NCBI RefSeq assembly: GCF_030506305.1
Contig: NZ_CP119421.1
Coordinates: 4,046,501 to 4,110,500, forward strand
Length of the DNA: 64,000 nt
Direction of reading: 5' to 3'
DNA from: Porifericola rhodea
GTDB taxonomy: Bacteria > Bacteroidota > Bacteroidia > Cytophagales > Cyclobacteriaceae
Under the pieces are notes generated by a model. The model saw only the letters and a list, made by a program, of their open reading frames with translations. It was not told where the DNA came from and made no database searches. Shown piece by piece: positions 7,530 to 17,600 of the stretch (its first letter is position 1; each line of letters starts with the position of its first letter). The translations under genes and the position numbers were made by a program.

Positions 7530-10500
7530 ATGAGGAACAACTTTACTTCTCATGTCGGGAGTATAGGTGTCAAAAAGAGACACTTTTACCTCTTGACCGC
7601 AATCCTTCTCTTTACTCACCCTCTTCTGGCTCAGAACCGCACAATCAGCGGAACTGTACTATCGGCCGAAGATCAGTCCCCTCTACCAGGCGTAAACGTA
7701 CTTGTGAAAGGTACCGCCGTAGGAACCATCACAGACATACAAGGAAAATACTCTTTAGATGTTTCTCCAGAAGCAGAAGCACTTGTATTTTCTTTTATTG
7801 GTCTAAGCAGTCAGGAGGTGAGTATTGGCAATCGTGAAAAAATTGATATCAATCTGGCACAGGATGTTAAGTCACTCTCAGAAGTGGTAGTGACTGCATT
7901 TGGGCTGGAACGTGAAAAGAAAGCTCTCGGATATTCAGTGCAGGGTATCAGTGGTGAAGAAGTGGCGCAGGTACCTACACAGAGTGTAGTAAATAACTTA
8001 TCGGGTAAGGTAGCTGGTCTACAGGTATCTGGTAATGGTACCCCGGGTGGTAGTCCGGAATTTGTTATTCGTGGCTTCTCCTCTGTGGCAGGTAACAACC
8101 AACCTCTTATTGTAATAGATGGTGTGCCCATGCAGCAGACTGTTAACAGTACGCAGGGAGAAAGGTCGGATAATCAGCAATATGGTGGAGGTATCTCTGA
8201 AATAGATCCTAATAATATTGCTGAAATGAGTGTGCTAAAAGGTCCAAATGCGGCAGCATTGTATGGCTCGCGTGCAGCTAATGGTGTTATACTTATTACC
8301 ACTAAAAATGGTGCCGGACAAAAAGGCATTGGAGTAGATGTTAACTTCAGTACCACTTTTGAGCGCCCTTTGGTAAAGCCTCAATTTCAGAATATTTATG
8401 GAGGCGGGTCAGGTTTCACCTGGTATGCCGATGGCTGGAGCGGTACAGTAGATGGCTATAAAGGTACAGCGGGTACAGATGAAAGCTGGGGTTCTCCTAT
8501 GGATGGCAGGCTGGTACGTCAGTGGTGGTCTGGAACGGAAGCAGTTCCACTTACACCAGAGGCAGACAACTGGGAGCAGTGGTGGGAGACTGGCATCACA
8601 AAAAACGGAAGTGTTGCGCTTAGTGCAGGTAATGAAAATGGTTCTTTCCGTCTGGCAATAGGTCGTACTGAGCAGGAAGGAATTGTCTACAACAATGATT
8701 ACTGGAGAAACAATTTTCGGCTTAATTCTGCCTACAATTTTACAGATAAGCTGTCTGTCACCGCTATGGGTGAGTACATCAAATCAGGCTCCGATAATAG
8801 AGGCTACCAAAGTGGGCAGGAGTTTATCTGGCATCATCGCCATATTAATTTTGACAGGCTGAAAGATTATAAAAGCTATGAGGATGCGCATATTCAACCT
8901 GAGGGTAATGATGAGCCACCTAACTGGCAGCATACTTATTTTACCAACCCCTACTTCTGGCAGGAAGTAATGGTAGAGCCAAATGAGAAAGACCGTTTTC
9001 TGGGTAATATTGCTGTTAACTATCAGTTTAATGACTGGCTTAGCCTAATGGCCAGAAGTGGTACAGATATTTGGTCAGATACCAGAATAGTAGTGGATCG
9101 ATATGCTCGTACCCGAGGTTCTTTCCGAGCCGGTAGATATAGCGAGGAAGTGCTTCGCCGTCAGGAAACTAACTCAGACTTTATCCTTTCTTTAGACAAA
9201 GATTTTGGAAGCGCGCTCTCAGTTGTGGCTCAGGTTGGAGGTGTAAACCGCGTTAATTACTATAAGCGTAATTATGCCAGAGTTAATGAACTTACCATTG
9301 ATGGAATTTACAATTTAGGAAATAGTGCCAGCCCTAACCTTAACGAAAGTCTGATTGAAGAGTCAAAAGTCAATAGCTTGTTTGCTTCAGCGCAGTTAGG
9401 CTTTAACAATTATCTCTTTTTAGATATTACAGGTCGTAACGACTGGTCCAGTACCTTACCAGAAGGTAGCAATTCATTCTTCTATCCTTCGGTTTCTTTA
9501 AGCGCGGTAATTACCGACATGCTGGACATCCAGAGTGACTTCTTCTCTTTTGCCAAAATTAGAGCCAGCTGGGCACAGGTAGGTAATGACGCCGACCCTT
9601 ATATGCTACAGCAGGTATTTGAGCCAGAAGGGCTGTGGGATGGTAGTGTTCCCAAGTTTGCTGAAAGCAAAGAGATTGCCAACCTCAATCTTAAACCAGA
9701 AACTACCACAGGTATAGAAGTAGGCGCCGACCTTAGATTTATGAATGGTCGCCTTGGTCTTGATATAACTTATTATGATCAGTCAACTCAAGACCAGATA
9801 CTTGCTGTAGATATCTCCAGAGCTTCTGGCTATACTAGCAGGGTGCTAAATGCCGGTCAAATTACGAACAAAGGTATTGAGCTTATGTTGAGCGGTACAG
9901 TACTGGAGTTACCTGGAGGCTTACAGTGGGATGCTAGTATAAACTTTGCACGTAACAGAAATGAAGTGGTAGAACTTGCTGATGGTTTAACTTCACTTAC
10001 ACTATGGAATATCCGGGGGGCATCATTAGAAGCCCGGGTAGGAGAGCCCTACGGTAATATTTACGGTAATAAATTTGCCCGTACTGAAAGCGGAGAGGTT
10101 ATTTTTAATAATGGTTATCCTACTACACTGGATGGGCAGCATGTTATTGGAAACATAACTCCCGACTGGATAGGCGGTATTTCCAACACCATCAGCTACA
10201 AAGGTATTAGTATCAGTGCCTTAATCGATATTAAAAATGGTGGTGATGTATACGATATGGGAAGTAGTATTGCCCGAATTACTGGTGTGTTGGAAGAAAG
10301 TGCCCTGGGAAGAGAAGAAGGAGTAATCGGCCAAGGCGTTATGAACGTGGGAACTGCTGAGTCGCCGGAGTATGTAGCAAATGATGTAGTTGCATCTGCT
10401 CGTACATTTTATGGTTATTATAGCGGTCGCCAGTACCACGAGGCTGCAGTAATGGATGGAAGCTACGTTAAGTTAAGAGAGGCCACTGTTAGCTACCAGC

Positions 10501-10691
10501 TACCAGCATCCTGGTTTGACGATATCTTCTTACAGTCGGCACGCTTATCAATAGTCGGTAGAAACCTGGCTATTCTACACAAAAATACTACCCACATAGA
10601 TCCTGAAATTAGTGCGGCAGATTTAGGGTACAACTATGGCCAGCTACCCAGTACACGTTCAGTAGGCTTCAACCTAAATGTGAAATTTTAA
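7530..10691 (+). CDS. SusC/RagA-type TonB-linked outer-membrane transporter
   Basis: A 1053-residue SusC-like porin that, with its SusD partner, imports oligomers such as glycans or peptides across the outer membrane using TonB energy. Order: signal peptide ending at about residue 35 (PLLAQ), carboxypeptidase-regulatory-like domain starting with RTISGTVLSAEDQ at about 37-115, plug domain (VVVTAFGLEREKK near 118-130, then FVIRGFSS and PLIVIDGVP), then the 22-strand barrel to a C-terminal phenylalanine (NLNVKF). Length is normal. It is followed after 12 bases by the SusD gene. No glycosidase or protease lies in the operon, so the substrate is unknown. Confidence 0.95.
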   Translation: MRNNFTSHVGSIGVKKRHFYLLTAILLFTHPLLAQNRTISGTVLSAEDQSPLPGVNVLVKGTAVGTITDIQGKYSLDVSPEAEALVFSFIGLSSQEVSIGNREKIDINLAQDVKSLSEVVVTAFGLEREKKALGYSVQGISGEEVAQVPTQSVVNNLSGKVAGLQVSGNGTPGGSPEFVIRGFSSVAGNNQPLIVIDGVPMQQTVNSTQGERSDNQQYGGGISEIDPNNIAEMSVLKGPNAAALYGSRAANGVILITTKNGAGQKGIGVDVNFSTTFERPLVKPQFQNIYGGGSGFTWYADGWSGTVDGYKGTAGTDESWGSPMDGRLVRQWWSGTEAVPLTPEADNWEQWWETGITKNGSVALSAGNENGSFRLAIGRTEQEGIVYNNDYWRNNFRLNSAYNFTDKLSVTAMGEYIKSGSDNRGYQSGQEFIWHHRHINFDRLKDYKSYEDAHIQPEGNDEPPNWQHTYFTNPYFWQEVMVEPNEKDRFLGNIAVNYQFNDWLSLMARSGTDIWSDTRIVVDRYARTRGSFRAGRYSEEVLRRQETNSDFILSLDKDFGSALSVVAQVGGVNRVNYYKRNYARVNELTIDGIYNLGNSASPNLNESLIEESKVNSLFASAQLGFNNYLFLDITGRNDWSSTLPEGSNSFFYPSVSLSAVITDMLDIQSDFFSFAKIRASWAQVGNDADPYMLQQVFEPEGLWDGSVPKFAESKEIANLNLKPETTTGIEVGADLRFMNGRLGLDITYYDQSTQDQILAVDISRASGYTSRVLNAGQITNKGIELMLSGTVLELPGGLQWDASINFARNRNEVVELADGLTSLTLWNIRGASLEARVGEPYGNIYGNKFARTESGEVIFNNGYPTTLDGQHVIGNITPDWIGGISNTISYKGISISALIDIKNGGDVYDMGSSIARITGVLEESALGREEGVIGQGVMNVGTAESPEYVANDVVASARTFYGYYSGRQYHEAAVMDGSYVKLREATVSYQLPASWFDDIFLQSARLSIVGRNLAILHKNTTHIDPEISAADLGYNYGQLPSTRSVGFNLNVKF

Positions 10692-10703
10692 AAGAACTTA
10701 AGC

Positions 10704-12176
10704 ATGAAATTATATATGCCTTACAAGACGCTGGCTCTACTTATGGTGGTACTGATGTGGAGCCCATCATGTACAGATGATTTTGAAGAACTAAATACTA
10801 ATCCTAATTATCCAGTTACGGTAGATCCTCAATACCTGCTACCTCAGGCATTACAGACTACCATGGATAACTACTGGGGAAGCAAAACCAGAAACCAACG
10901 TTTGAATTTTGACCATGCCATGTCGTGGATCGGATACCTTACCCGTAATATTTATGAAAATGAAGGTGACAACTATAATGTGCAACCTTCGGTTAATAGT
11001 ACAAACTGGGAAGTTTTCTATGCTGATGGCTTAATTAACTTTCATAAAATTCAGGAGTTTTCTTCCGAAGATTCTGAAAGCCCTAACGCTAATTTTGAAG
11101 GTATTGGTTTAGGGATGAAAGCCTGGATATTTTCACTTTTAACGGATGTATGGGGAGCTATTCCTTATACTGAAGCAGTAAGTGGTACATCTGAAGCGGC
11201 TATATACTCACCTTCTTATGATAGCCAGGAGGTTGTATATGCAGGTATTATAGAGGACCTTAGAATAGCCAATGAAAAACTTGACCCAAATGGACCTCCA
11301 GTAGCCGGTGATATTTTATTTGACGGCGACATTATGATGTGGAAAAAGTTTTTCAATTCTACGCGTTTCAAATTACTAAACCGTCAGGCTCATAAAGTAG
11401 CATCATCGGGAGCTGAAATGCAGAAAATGCTGGACGATCCCGCTACTTATCCCATGATGGAAAGCAACGAAGATATTGCTCAGCTTGTGTATGGAGCGGT
11501 GCCTACTAACAACCCCTGGCATGATGTATTGGTCAATCAAGGACGTAGCGACTGGAATATAAACAGTGTGTTGGTAAACAAGCTTAAGTCTTTGGGTGAT
11601 CCACGTCTGGAGCTCTATGCCGTACCTGGCTCTCAGGTAGATGAAATCAGTGGTCACCCCAGCGGACTTCCAGGTGAAATTGCTACTACTTATCTAGGAC
11701 AAAGCGCTACCATAAATACAGATGTATTTGCTCAGTCTACTTCACCAGCAGTACTTATGAGTTATGCCGAGTTACTTTTTGTACAGGCAGAAGCAGCAGC
11801 TGATGGAGACATCTCTGCAGACCCTCAGGCACTGTACGAAGCTGGTATTGAGGCGGCTTTTGCACAATATGGCCTTAGTGTACCTGATGGCTATATGTCT
11901 ATGGTAGGTACGGCTACAAAAGAAAACATCATGACTCAAAAATGGATAGCACTCTTTGGACAGGGGATAGAGGCCTGGACAGAGTATCGCCGTACTGGTT
12001 ATCCACTTATGCCTGCCGCTGACCCAAGAGCGCAATTTCATAATGATGGTGTATTGCCAACCAGATTAGTTTATCCTTCTACAGAATACTCTTTAAATGA
12101 GGCCAATGTAGAAGCAGGAGCAGCTCTGAATGGCGGAGCGGATGATATGAAAACCTCACTCTGGTGGGTAGAATAA
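10704..12176 (+). CDS. SusD/RagB-family outer-membrane lipoprotein
   Basis: A 490-residue surface substrate-binding lipoprotein, partner of the SusC-like transporter just upstream. The lipoprotein signal ends at a cysteine in WSPSCTDDFEELNTNPN (about residue 23), and the NTNPN segment is typical of the SusD-like_2 group. The body contains conserved SusD features, such as the VWGAIPYTEA segment near residue 150 and a C-terminal WIALFGQGIEAWTEYRRTGYP near 414. The sequence is complete. It cannot be assigned to a substrate by reading. Confidence 0.93.
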   Translation: MKLYMPYKTLALLMVVLMWSPSCTDDFEELNTNPNYPVTVDPQYLLPQALQTTMDNYWGSKTRNQRLNFDHAMSWIGYLTRNIYENEGDNYNVQPSVNSTNWEVFYADGLINFHKIQEFSSEDSESPNANFEGIGLGMKAWIFSLLTDVWGAIPYTEAVSGTSEAAIYSPSYDSQEVVYAGIIEDLRIANEKLDPNGPPVAGDILFDGDIMMWKKFFNSTRFKLLNRQAHKVASSGAEMQKMLDDPATYPMMESNEDIAQLVYGAVPTNNPWHDVLVNQGRSDWNINSVLVNKLKSLGDPRLELYAVPGSQVDEISGHPSGLPGEIATTYLGQSATINTDVFAQSTSPAVLMSYAELLFVQAEAAADGDISADPQALYEAGIEAAFAQYGLSVPDGYMSMVGTATKENIMTQKWIALFGQGIEAWTEYRRTGYPLMPAADPRAQFHNDGVLPTRLVYPSTEYSLNEANVEAGAALNGGADDMKTSLWWVE

Positions 12177-12206
12177 ATCCAATCACTCATATTTAACTTA
12201 ATTGAC

Positions 12207-12587
12207 ATGAAACATATACTGCGTTTAAGCTTTTGTTTGAGCCTTGCCATACTGCTGCTGGCAGCCTGTGAAGAAGAATCTGACATGGCATTTGACCGAG
12301 TTGAGTCTCCAGTCTTTCTTCAGTATGATAGCGTTGCTCCGGATCAGGTGCAGGCTACTTTCTTTGATTTGGATAAAAGTGGTATCCTGGATGAGCAGGT
12401 AGGCATACAATATTTGCCCATTGAGGGTATGGAGATAGAAGTAAGCCACGATGGTAATCTATTAGGTACCTATACTACCAATGCTGAAGGAAGTATTATA
12501 GTACAATATAGTAGCGAGTTTCCGCATGAGTTTGCTGGCTCATACGACGAAACTGCTTTTAGAATATTTAAGAATGGTTTTGATTGA
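12207..12587 (+). CDS. Small lipoprotein of the SusC/SusD operon
   Basis: A 126-residue protein with a lipoprotein signal peptide (AILLLAAC, cysteine near residue 21) followed by about 105 residues rich in beta-strand-like and acidic segments. The stretch from about residue 70 (IEGMEIEVSHDGNLLGTY) resembles an immunoglobulin-like or transthyretin-like domain, but no family was recognised. It lies 30 bases after the SusD gene and before a strong terminator, so it is the last gene of the operon and probably an accessory surface lipoprotein. Confidence 0.6.
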   Translation: MKHILRLSFCLSLAILLLAACEEESDMAFDRVESPVFLQYDSVAPDQVQATFFDLDKSGILDEQVGIQYLPIEGMEIEVSHDGNLLGTYTTNAEGSIIVQYSSEFPHEFAGSYDETAFRIFKNGFD

Positions 12588-12622
12588 TTTTTTGTAAGTA
12601 ATAGGTTGTTTGCATGGAAAAG

Positions 12623-12650
12623 AGAGATGTGTTTACGTCTCTTTTTTTTT
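12623..12650 (+). terminator. Intrinsic terminator of the SusC/SusD operon
   Basis: Stem AGAGATGT / ACGTCTCT (eight pairs, one T-G wobble) with the four-base loop GTTT, followed directly by eight T. It lies 36 bases after the last gene of the operon. Confidence 0.8.
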
Positions 12651-12709
12651 GCTATATCATCCAGTTTGGAAAGTATTATTGAGAAATTTGACAATTCTTT
12701 AATAAGGGT

Positions 12710-12740
12710 TTTGGAAAACCATCTAATCGTCTTACCTTTG
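12710..12740 (+). promoter_or_regulatory. Bacteroidetes-type promoter of the SRP RNA
   Basis: TTTG at 12710-12713, a 19-base spacer, then TACCTTTG at 12733-12740. This is an exact match to the known Bacteroidetes housekeeping promoter TTTG-N19-TAnnTTTG. The predicted start, about 5 bases downstream, coincides with the base of the SRP RNA stem. Confidence 0.8.
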
Positions 12741-12745
12741 CGCAA

Positions 12746-12828
12746 GACGGGTACAACCAGCTCCTGCTGAACTCCCCCAGGACAGGAATGTAGCAAGGGT
12801 AGGCGGTCGTAGCGGTGTGATACCCGTT
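12746..12828 (+). ncRNA. ffs: Signal recognition particle RNA, bacterial small (4.5S-like) type
   Basis: An 83-base RNA closed by the terminal stem ACGGGTA (12747-12753) with TACCCGT (12821-12827). The apical part carries the SRP54/Ffh-binding domain: a GGAA tetraloop at 12785-12788 and the AGCA asymmetric loop strand at 12792-12795, between CCCCCAGGAC and AAGGG. The RNA forms the SRP with Ffh and targets nascent membrane proteins to SecYEG. A T-rich stretch follows the stem. It has its own promoter and lies between a closed operon and an aldolase gene. Confidence 0.9.
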
Positions 12829-12925
12829 TTTTATTTCCCCTCTTTTCTATTATTTCTTCTTATCTTTTTTACTTGTCTAAACTCCTGTATCTTTAAAGCC
12901 GATTTTAGAGCTAAACATATTAACA

Positions 12926-13582
12926 ATGGAATTTTTTATTGACACTGCAAACCTAGACGACATTCGCGAAGCCTACGACCTGGGTGTATTGGATGGAGTT
13001 ACTACTAACCCTTCTCTTATGGCTAAGGAAGGTGTAACCGGGCACGAAAATATTATTCAACGTTATAAAGACATCTGCAATATTGTGGATGACAATGTAA
13101 GCGCCGAGGTAGTAGCTACTTCTTTTGACGAAATTGTTAAAGAAGGATTAGAGCTTGCCAAAATTGATGATAAGATTGTAGTAAAAGTACCTATGATCAA
13201 AGATGGGGTTAAGGCCATTAAAAAACTGACTTCAGAAGGTATTCGTACTAATTGTACACTGGTATTTTCACCCGGTCAGGCAATTCTGGCTGCTAAAGCA
13301 GGAGCTTCTTATGTATCTCCTTTTATTGGTCGCCTGGATGATATTTCTACCGATGGTGTAGCGCTGATAGAGCAGATTGTAAATATCTATCAAAACTATG
13401 CTTATGAAACGCAGGTACTAGCAGCCTCTATCCGCCACACTATGCACCTCATACAGTGTGCAGAAGTAGGTGCAGATGTTGCTACCTGCCCTCTTAGTGT
13501 AATCACCGGCTTGCTAAAGCACCCTTTGACTGATAGCGGACTGGAGAAATTTCTAAGCGACCACCGCAAAGGAAATTCTTAA
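12926..13582 (+). CDS. fsa: Transaldolase-like fructose-6-phosphate aldolase
   Basis: A 218-residue short transaldolase of the Fsa/TalC type. The start [18 protein letters not shown], the GVTTNPSL motif near residue 25-32, the Schiff-base lysine in KIVVKVPM near residue 86, and [10 protein letters not shown] near 165 are all present. The enzyme either cleaves fructose 6-phosphate to dihydroxyacetone and glyceraldehyde 3-phosphate or serves as the transaldolase of the pentose phosphate pathway; the short form alone does not decide. The start ATG follows the SRP RNA by about 100 bases. A small conserved gene and ftsE follow closely. Confidence 0.92.
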   Translation: MEFFIDTANLDDIREAYDLGVLDGVTTNPSLMAKEGVTGHENIIQRYKDICNIVDDNVSAEVVATSFDEIVKEGLELAKIDDKIVVKVPMIKDGVKAIKKLTSEGIRTNCTLVFSPGQAILAAKAGASYVSPFIGRLDDISTDGVALIEQIVNIYQNYAYETQVLAASIRHTMHLIQCAEVGADVATCPLSVITGLLKHPLTDSGLEKFLSDHRKGNS

Positions 13583-13608
13583 GAAAAAAAGTAAGACAGG
13601 TGAATTCA

Positions 13609-13812
13609 ATGTACATTTTCAAAGTAAAAGGAAAAGCCAAGATTCCTGATTATATTCAGCTACGTGATGATAACTTTGTGCTGGTAGCTTATTTCCGTGC
13701 CGATCGTGAGCTAAAAAAACTTGAGAAATACGGTCTGGAAGGGAAAGACGAAGCACTGAAAGAAGTTATTGATCGTTTACCTTACGGAAAACTCCAAAAG
13801 CTGGAAATCTAG
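13609..13812 (+). CDS. Small conserved protein between aldolase and ftsE
   Basis: A 67-residue soluble protein of unknown function (MYIFKVKGKAKIPDYIQLRDDN...). I chose the ATG at 13609; a GTG at 13600 would add three residues. It has a beta-rich start and a charged helical end (RELKKLEKYGLEGKDEALKEVI) and no cysteines or signal. It starts 26 bases after the aldolase and ends 12 bases before the ATG of ftsE, so the three are probably cotranscribed. No family was recognised. Confidence 0.6.
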   Translation: MYIFKVKGKAKIPDYIQLRDDNFVLVAYFRADRELKKLEKYGLEGKDEALKEVIDRLPYGKLQKLEI

Positions 13813-13824
13813 AGATTGAATATT

Positions 13825-14550
13825 ATGTCTGAGGCTTCTCAATTTTTTGATAATACACCTGTTTTAAAAGTAAATAATGCATGCATCTTCCAGGAGCATA
13901 AAGTTGTCCTGGAAGATGTTCATTTTAGTATAGAAAAAGGAGAGTTTGTCTATCTGGTAGGAAGAACTGGAAGTGGTAAAAGCTCTCTGTTACGCACCCT
14001 CTATGCTGATCTGCCTCTTAAGCTTGGCGAGATTGATATCGCCGGATACTCCATCAAAACTATCAGTAGCAAAGAAATTCCTTTTCTTAGGCGTCGTTTA
14101 GGTATTATTTTTCAAGACTTTCAGCTTTTTGCGGATCGTACCGTAGATGAAAACCTGCTTTTTGTAATGAAGGCTACTGGTTGGAAAGAGCGCTCCAAAA
14201 TGAAGCAACGCCTCAGCGAAGTGCTTATGCAAGTTGGGTTAGGCTCTTCTGGTACCAAAATGCCACACCAGCTTTCAGGTGGAGAACAGCAACGTGTAGT
14301 CATTGCTCGTGCCTTAATTAACGAACCTATCCTTCTTATTGCCGATGAGCCTACCGGTAACCTTGACCCGGAGGTATCTGGTGGTATTCTGGAGCTATTT
14401 CAGGATATTAACCGAAGCGGTACTACAGTACTTATGGCAACGCATAACTATCAGTTTATTAAGAACTTCCCTTCCCGAGTGCTCAAGTGCGAAGACTCAA
14501 AATTATTAGACTCTCAAAAACATGATTTTGAGCTAAGTAGCCTACATTAA
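13825..14550 (+). CDS. ftsE: Cell-division ABC-type ATPase FtsE
   Basis: A 241-residue ABC ATPase with Walker [10 protein letters not shown] (about residues 46-54), signature LSGGEQQR (about 150), Walker [11 protein letters not shown] (about 170) and an H-loop in MATHNY. The size and the [16 protein letters not shown]-loop region fit FtsE, which with FtsX couples divisome assembly to peptidoglycan hydrolase activation. The ATG at 13825 is preferred over a TTG nine bases upstream. No ftsX follows; the next gene is a giant AsmA-like protein, so ftsX must lie elsewhere, or this is a related ABC ATPase. Confidence 0.8.
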   Translation: MSEASQFFDNTPVLKVNNACIFQEHKVVLEDVHFSIEKGEFVYLVGRTGSGKSSLLRTLYADLPLKLGEIDIAGYSIKTISSKEIPFLRRRLGIIFQDFQLFADRTVDENLLFVMKATGWKERSKMKQRLSEVLMQVGLGSSGTKMPHQLSGGEQQRVVIARALINEPILLIADEPTGNLDPEVSGGILELFQDINRSGTTVLMATHNYQFIKNFPSRVLKCEDSKLLDSQKHDFELSSLH

Positions 14551-14667
14551 ACGGGGTTGCGCCTTGTAAGAAAATAAGTGAGTTCGTACTTTTCTGTGTG
14601 CCATGAATGTGATGAAATTTTATCATATTGATGGGTGTTAAGCACATATGTTCTAATACAGATTGGG

Positions 14668-17600
14668 ATGAAAAAGAGAAAAGTTCGTAAATGGATATGG
14701 TGGATATTAGGTACTTTGGTGCTATTAATAGCTGCTATTCAAACGACTCTACTTTTCTTTGGAGATGAGCTTTTTAAGGAGTCTGTACTCTTAGGATTCA
14801 GGCAATACAGCGAGCGTAATTACCACCCCGAACAGCGGCCGAGTCTGAACTTTGACGATCTTAGCATTAATATATTTACTGGTAATCTTTCTGTTACCGG
14901 TCTTCATTTTACCGGATACATTCATTCAGATAGTAGTAGTTCGTCTGCGGCTGATCATCTGGATATGTATGTCCAGAAGGCAGAGATACTGGATGTGAAT
15001 TTTCTAAAATTTTATAAGAGCGGACAACTTGAATTGAATGAGATAATCTTTGAGCAGCCTGAGATTACATGGATAGGTGCGTCCTCAAAATCATTAGATC
15101 GCCCTGGTACACAGCAAAGAATTGACTTACTTCAGCAGCAGCTAACAGAGGATATACAGTCATATGTTCGTTCATTCTCATTCAATGCATTAAAAATAAG
15201 AAATGGTAACCTCTTTATTACTGAGCAAAATGCTAAGCAGAATAAATCTTCCGGGTTGCATAATAAATTCCACGCTCAGAAAATAAACATCACATTAAGT
15301 GATTTCTTGATTGACTCTGCCAGCTACCTCCGTAAAGACAGGCTACTTTTTACAAAAGACATAGACATACAGTTTGCAAATTATCAGCTCTCTGCAGATA
15401 GTTTGTACTTAATAAAAGCTGATACCCTGGGCTTTTCTACCCTAAGTCGTGAAATTTATCTCAAAGATGTTCAGCTGTTACCAGTCAGTGATCATAGTGG
15501 CAATACTATTAATGCTAAAATTCCCTTCCTAAGTCTGACCGAAGTTAACTGGCAAGACTTATACTTTGAGGATAAACTAATCAGCAACCAACTTCTAATA
15601 GACGATGCTTCAGTCTTAGTAGAAGTACGAGCAGATAGTCTGAAGCAGCAAAATGTTTTTCGTTTTGCATCGCTAAGTGCGGATAGCCTTTACCAAAAAT
15701 TAGGTGGAAGGTTTAAGAGTTTACAAATCAATGATGTAACTATAAGGCGAGCGCAACTCAGTTTGATTGATTTAAGCGAAGAATCGCTGGAAATTGCTAA
15801 AGTAGAAGATATAGAGATGCTGCTATCAAATATTCAACTGGATTCTACCCTTCAGTTGGATAGTTTACAAAAAATTTTGCCGGCAGATAGTGTCAGCTTA
15901 CTTGCAAAAAATATCAAAGTCTACTTACCCGATCGTCGTCATTCTTTTATGACAAAATCAGTAAGCCTAAATACAGCTAGAAGCCGAGCTTTTGCCTGCG
16001 ATGTGTTTTTTGACTCTCTGAATTTCAATGCTGGAGTAGATTCTCTGGAGCAGTTACTTAGAGATCTTCCAGACCATCCACTTACTTTTGATGTAAAGTT
16101 GCCATCGCTTTCTTTTTTCGGAATTCAGCTTCAGGCATTGGCCCATCATAAAGCTGCGCTGCTGGATAGTATTTATGTACAAAAGCCTAGGGTGAAAATC
16201 GCAAATTTTGCTGAGCAGTCTTTAGGTAAACTAGCTGCCGGCAGATCAATAGTAAAGTCAGGTACTATTACAGATGAAGTAGAGAGTGTCAAATCATTGC
16301 TATATGATTGGAGTAATGCGAAACTAAACTTATACCCGCTCATTGCTCCAGGCGATACTTCGGCTCTTTTTCAGTGGCTAAGAGCAGGGCAGCTACAGAT
16401 TGACTCCGGACAGGTGGAAGTTTTTAAGGTAAACAGTGATACTACTGCATTTACGCAGGTTACTGCTATAGATACCTTTTACGCTTTTCTTAATAATATC
16501 AGTATAGATGAGCTAGAAACTGAAAGCAAAGAGTCTTCCGATGGAAAAGTAGCTGTTTTAGCATCGGATGTTGATTTGTTTGCTCAAAAAAATACTTTCC
16601 TGCTACCTGGCGAGCGTGGTGAAGGAGGATTGCTAGAGGTTCAAGATATAAAAATCTCAACTTTAAGCGAAGAGGCGTATTTTACAAATATATATTTCTG
16701 GACCAATCCGGGCAGGCCTCCTTCTTCTGAAGTATGGCTTCACGAAATGTATATTCCTCGCGTACAATTTAGCCAGGTGGACCTAAAAAAGATATATACT
16801 GAACAGGACGCTGAGATAGCACGGTTATCAGTCTATTCTCCTCAAATCACGCTGAATTACAAATACAATCAGCAAGCTCAAAGAGATCAAAAGTTCAATT
16901 ATACTAATCTCTACCCTCAACTTTCCTCTTATCTGGACCGACTGTATTTACCTTCTGTAAATGTTGTCAATGCTCAGCTGAGATTGCAGCAGATTAACGA
17001 AAGAGGGGTGGAGCCTCTTTTTGTAACTGAGAAGCTAGATGTGAATATGCGTGGTTTTTATCTGGACTCCCTTACCAGAATGAATCGTCTGCGTCCTTTT
17101 TATGCCGATAAGCTAAGTGTAAAAGCAGAAGATTATCAATGGCACTTTTATCCTGAAGATGATACCTATCCTCTACTTGGAGTAAAGGGTGGTCAACTTA
17201 GGTATGACTCTCAACTCGGAGAATTAGAAGCTGGCCAGATTACGGTGGTTAGTAATACGGCCAACAAGTTGGGATTGGAAGAACTGAAACTGGGGTGTAA
17301 CAAAATTATGGCGGATGATATAGACCCTTACCGCCTTATTCATGATCAAGCTCTGGACGTGGGTAGGGTAATGATCTACCAGCCTAACTACCAGGTAGTA
17401 GAAAATAAGCTGACCGAAAGAGTGAAGAAAAAGAATGAAGCAGATAGCCGGCAGTTCTTGCAGCCTGACCTGAACAGTCTTCTGAACAAAAATTTAAAAA
17501 ATATACGATTAAGGTATGTAGGTGTAGAGCAGGGAACTGTAACCTACCTACAGAAAGAAGCCAAAGACACCCTGGCTTGTGTAAAAGTTACGGCTATAGA

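Noticed and set aside
12470-12796. A 108-residue frame on the minus strand crossing the SusC/D terminator and the SRP RNA.
   Set aside because: It overlaps a real gene, a terminator and the SRP RNA, and its sequence has no recognisable signal or domain.
14635-14667. GTG start of the AsmA-like protein, adding eleven residues.
   Set aside because: The added residues form no better signal anchor than the ATG at 14668, which begins with the basic cluster MKKRKVRK.
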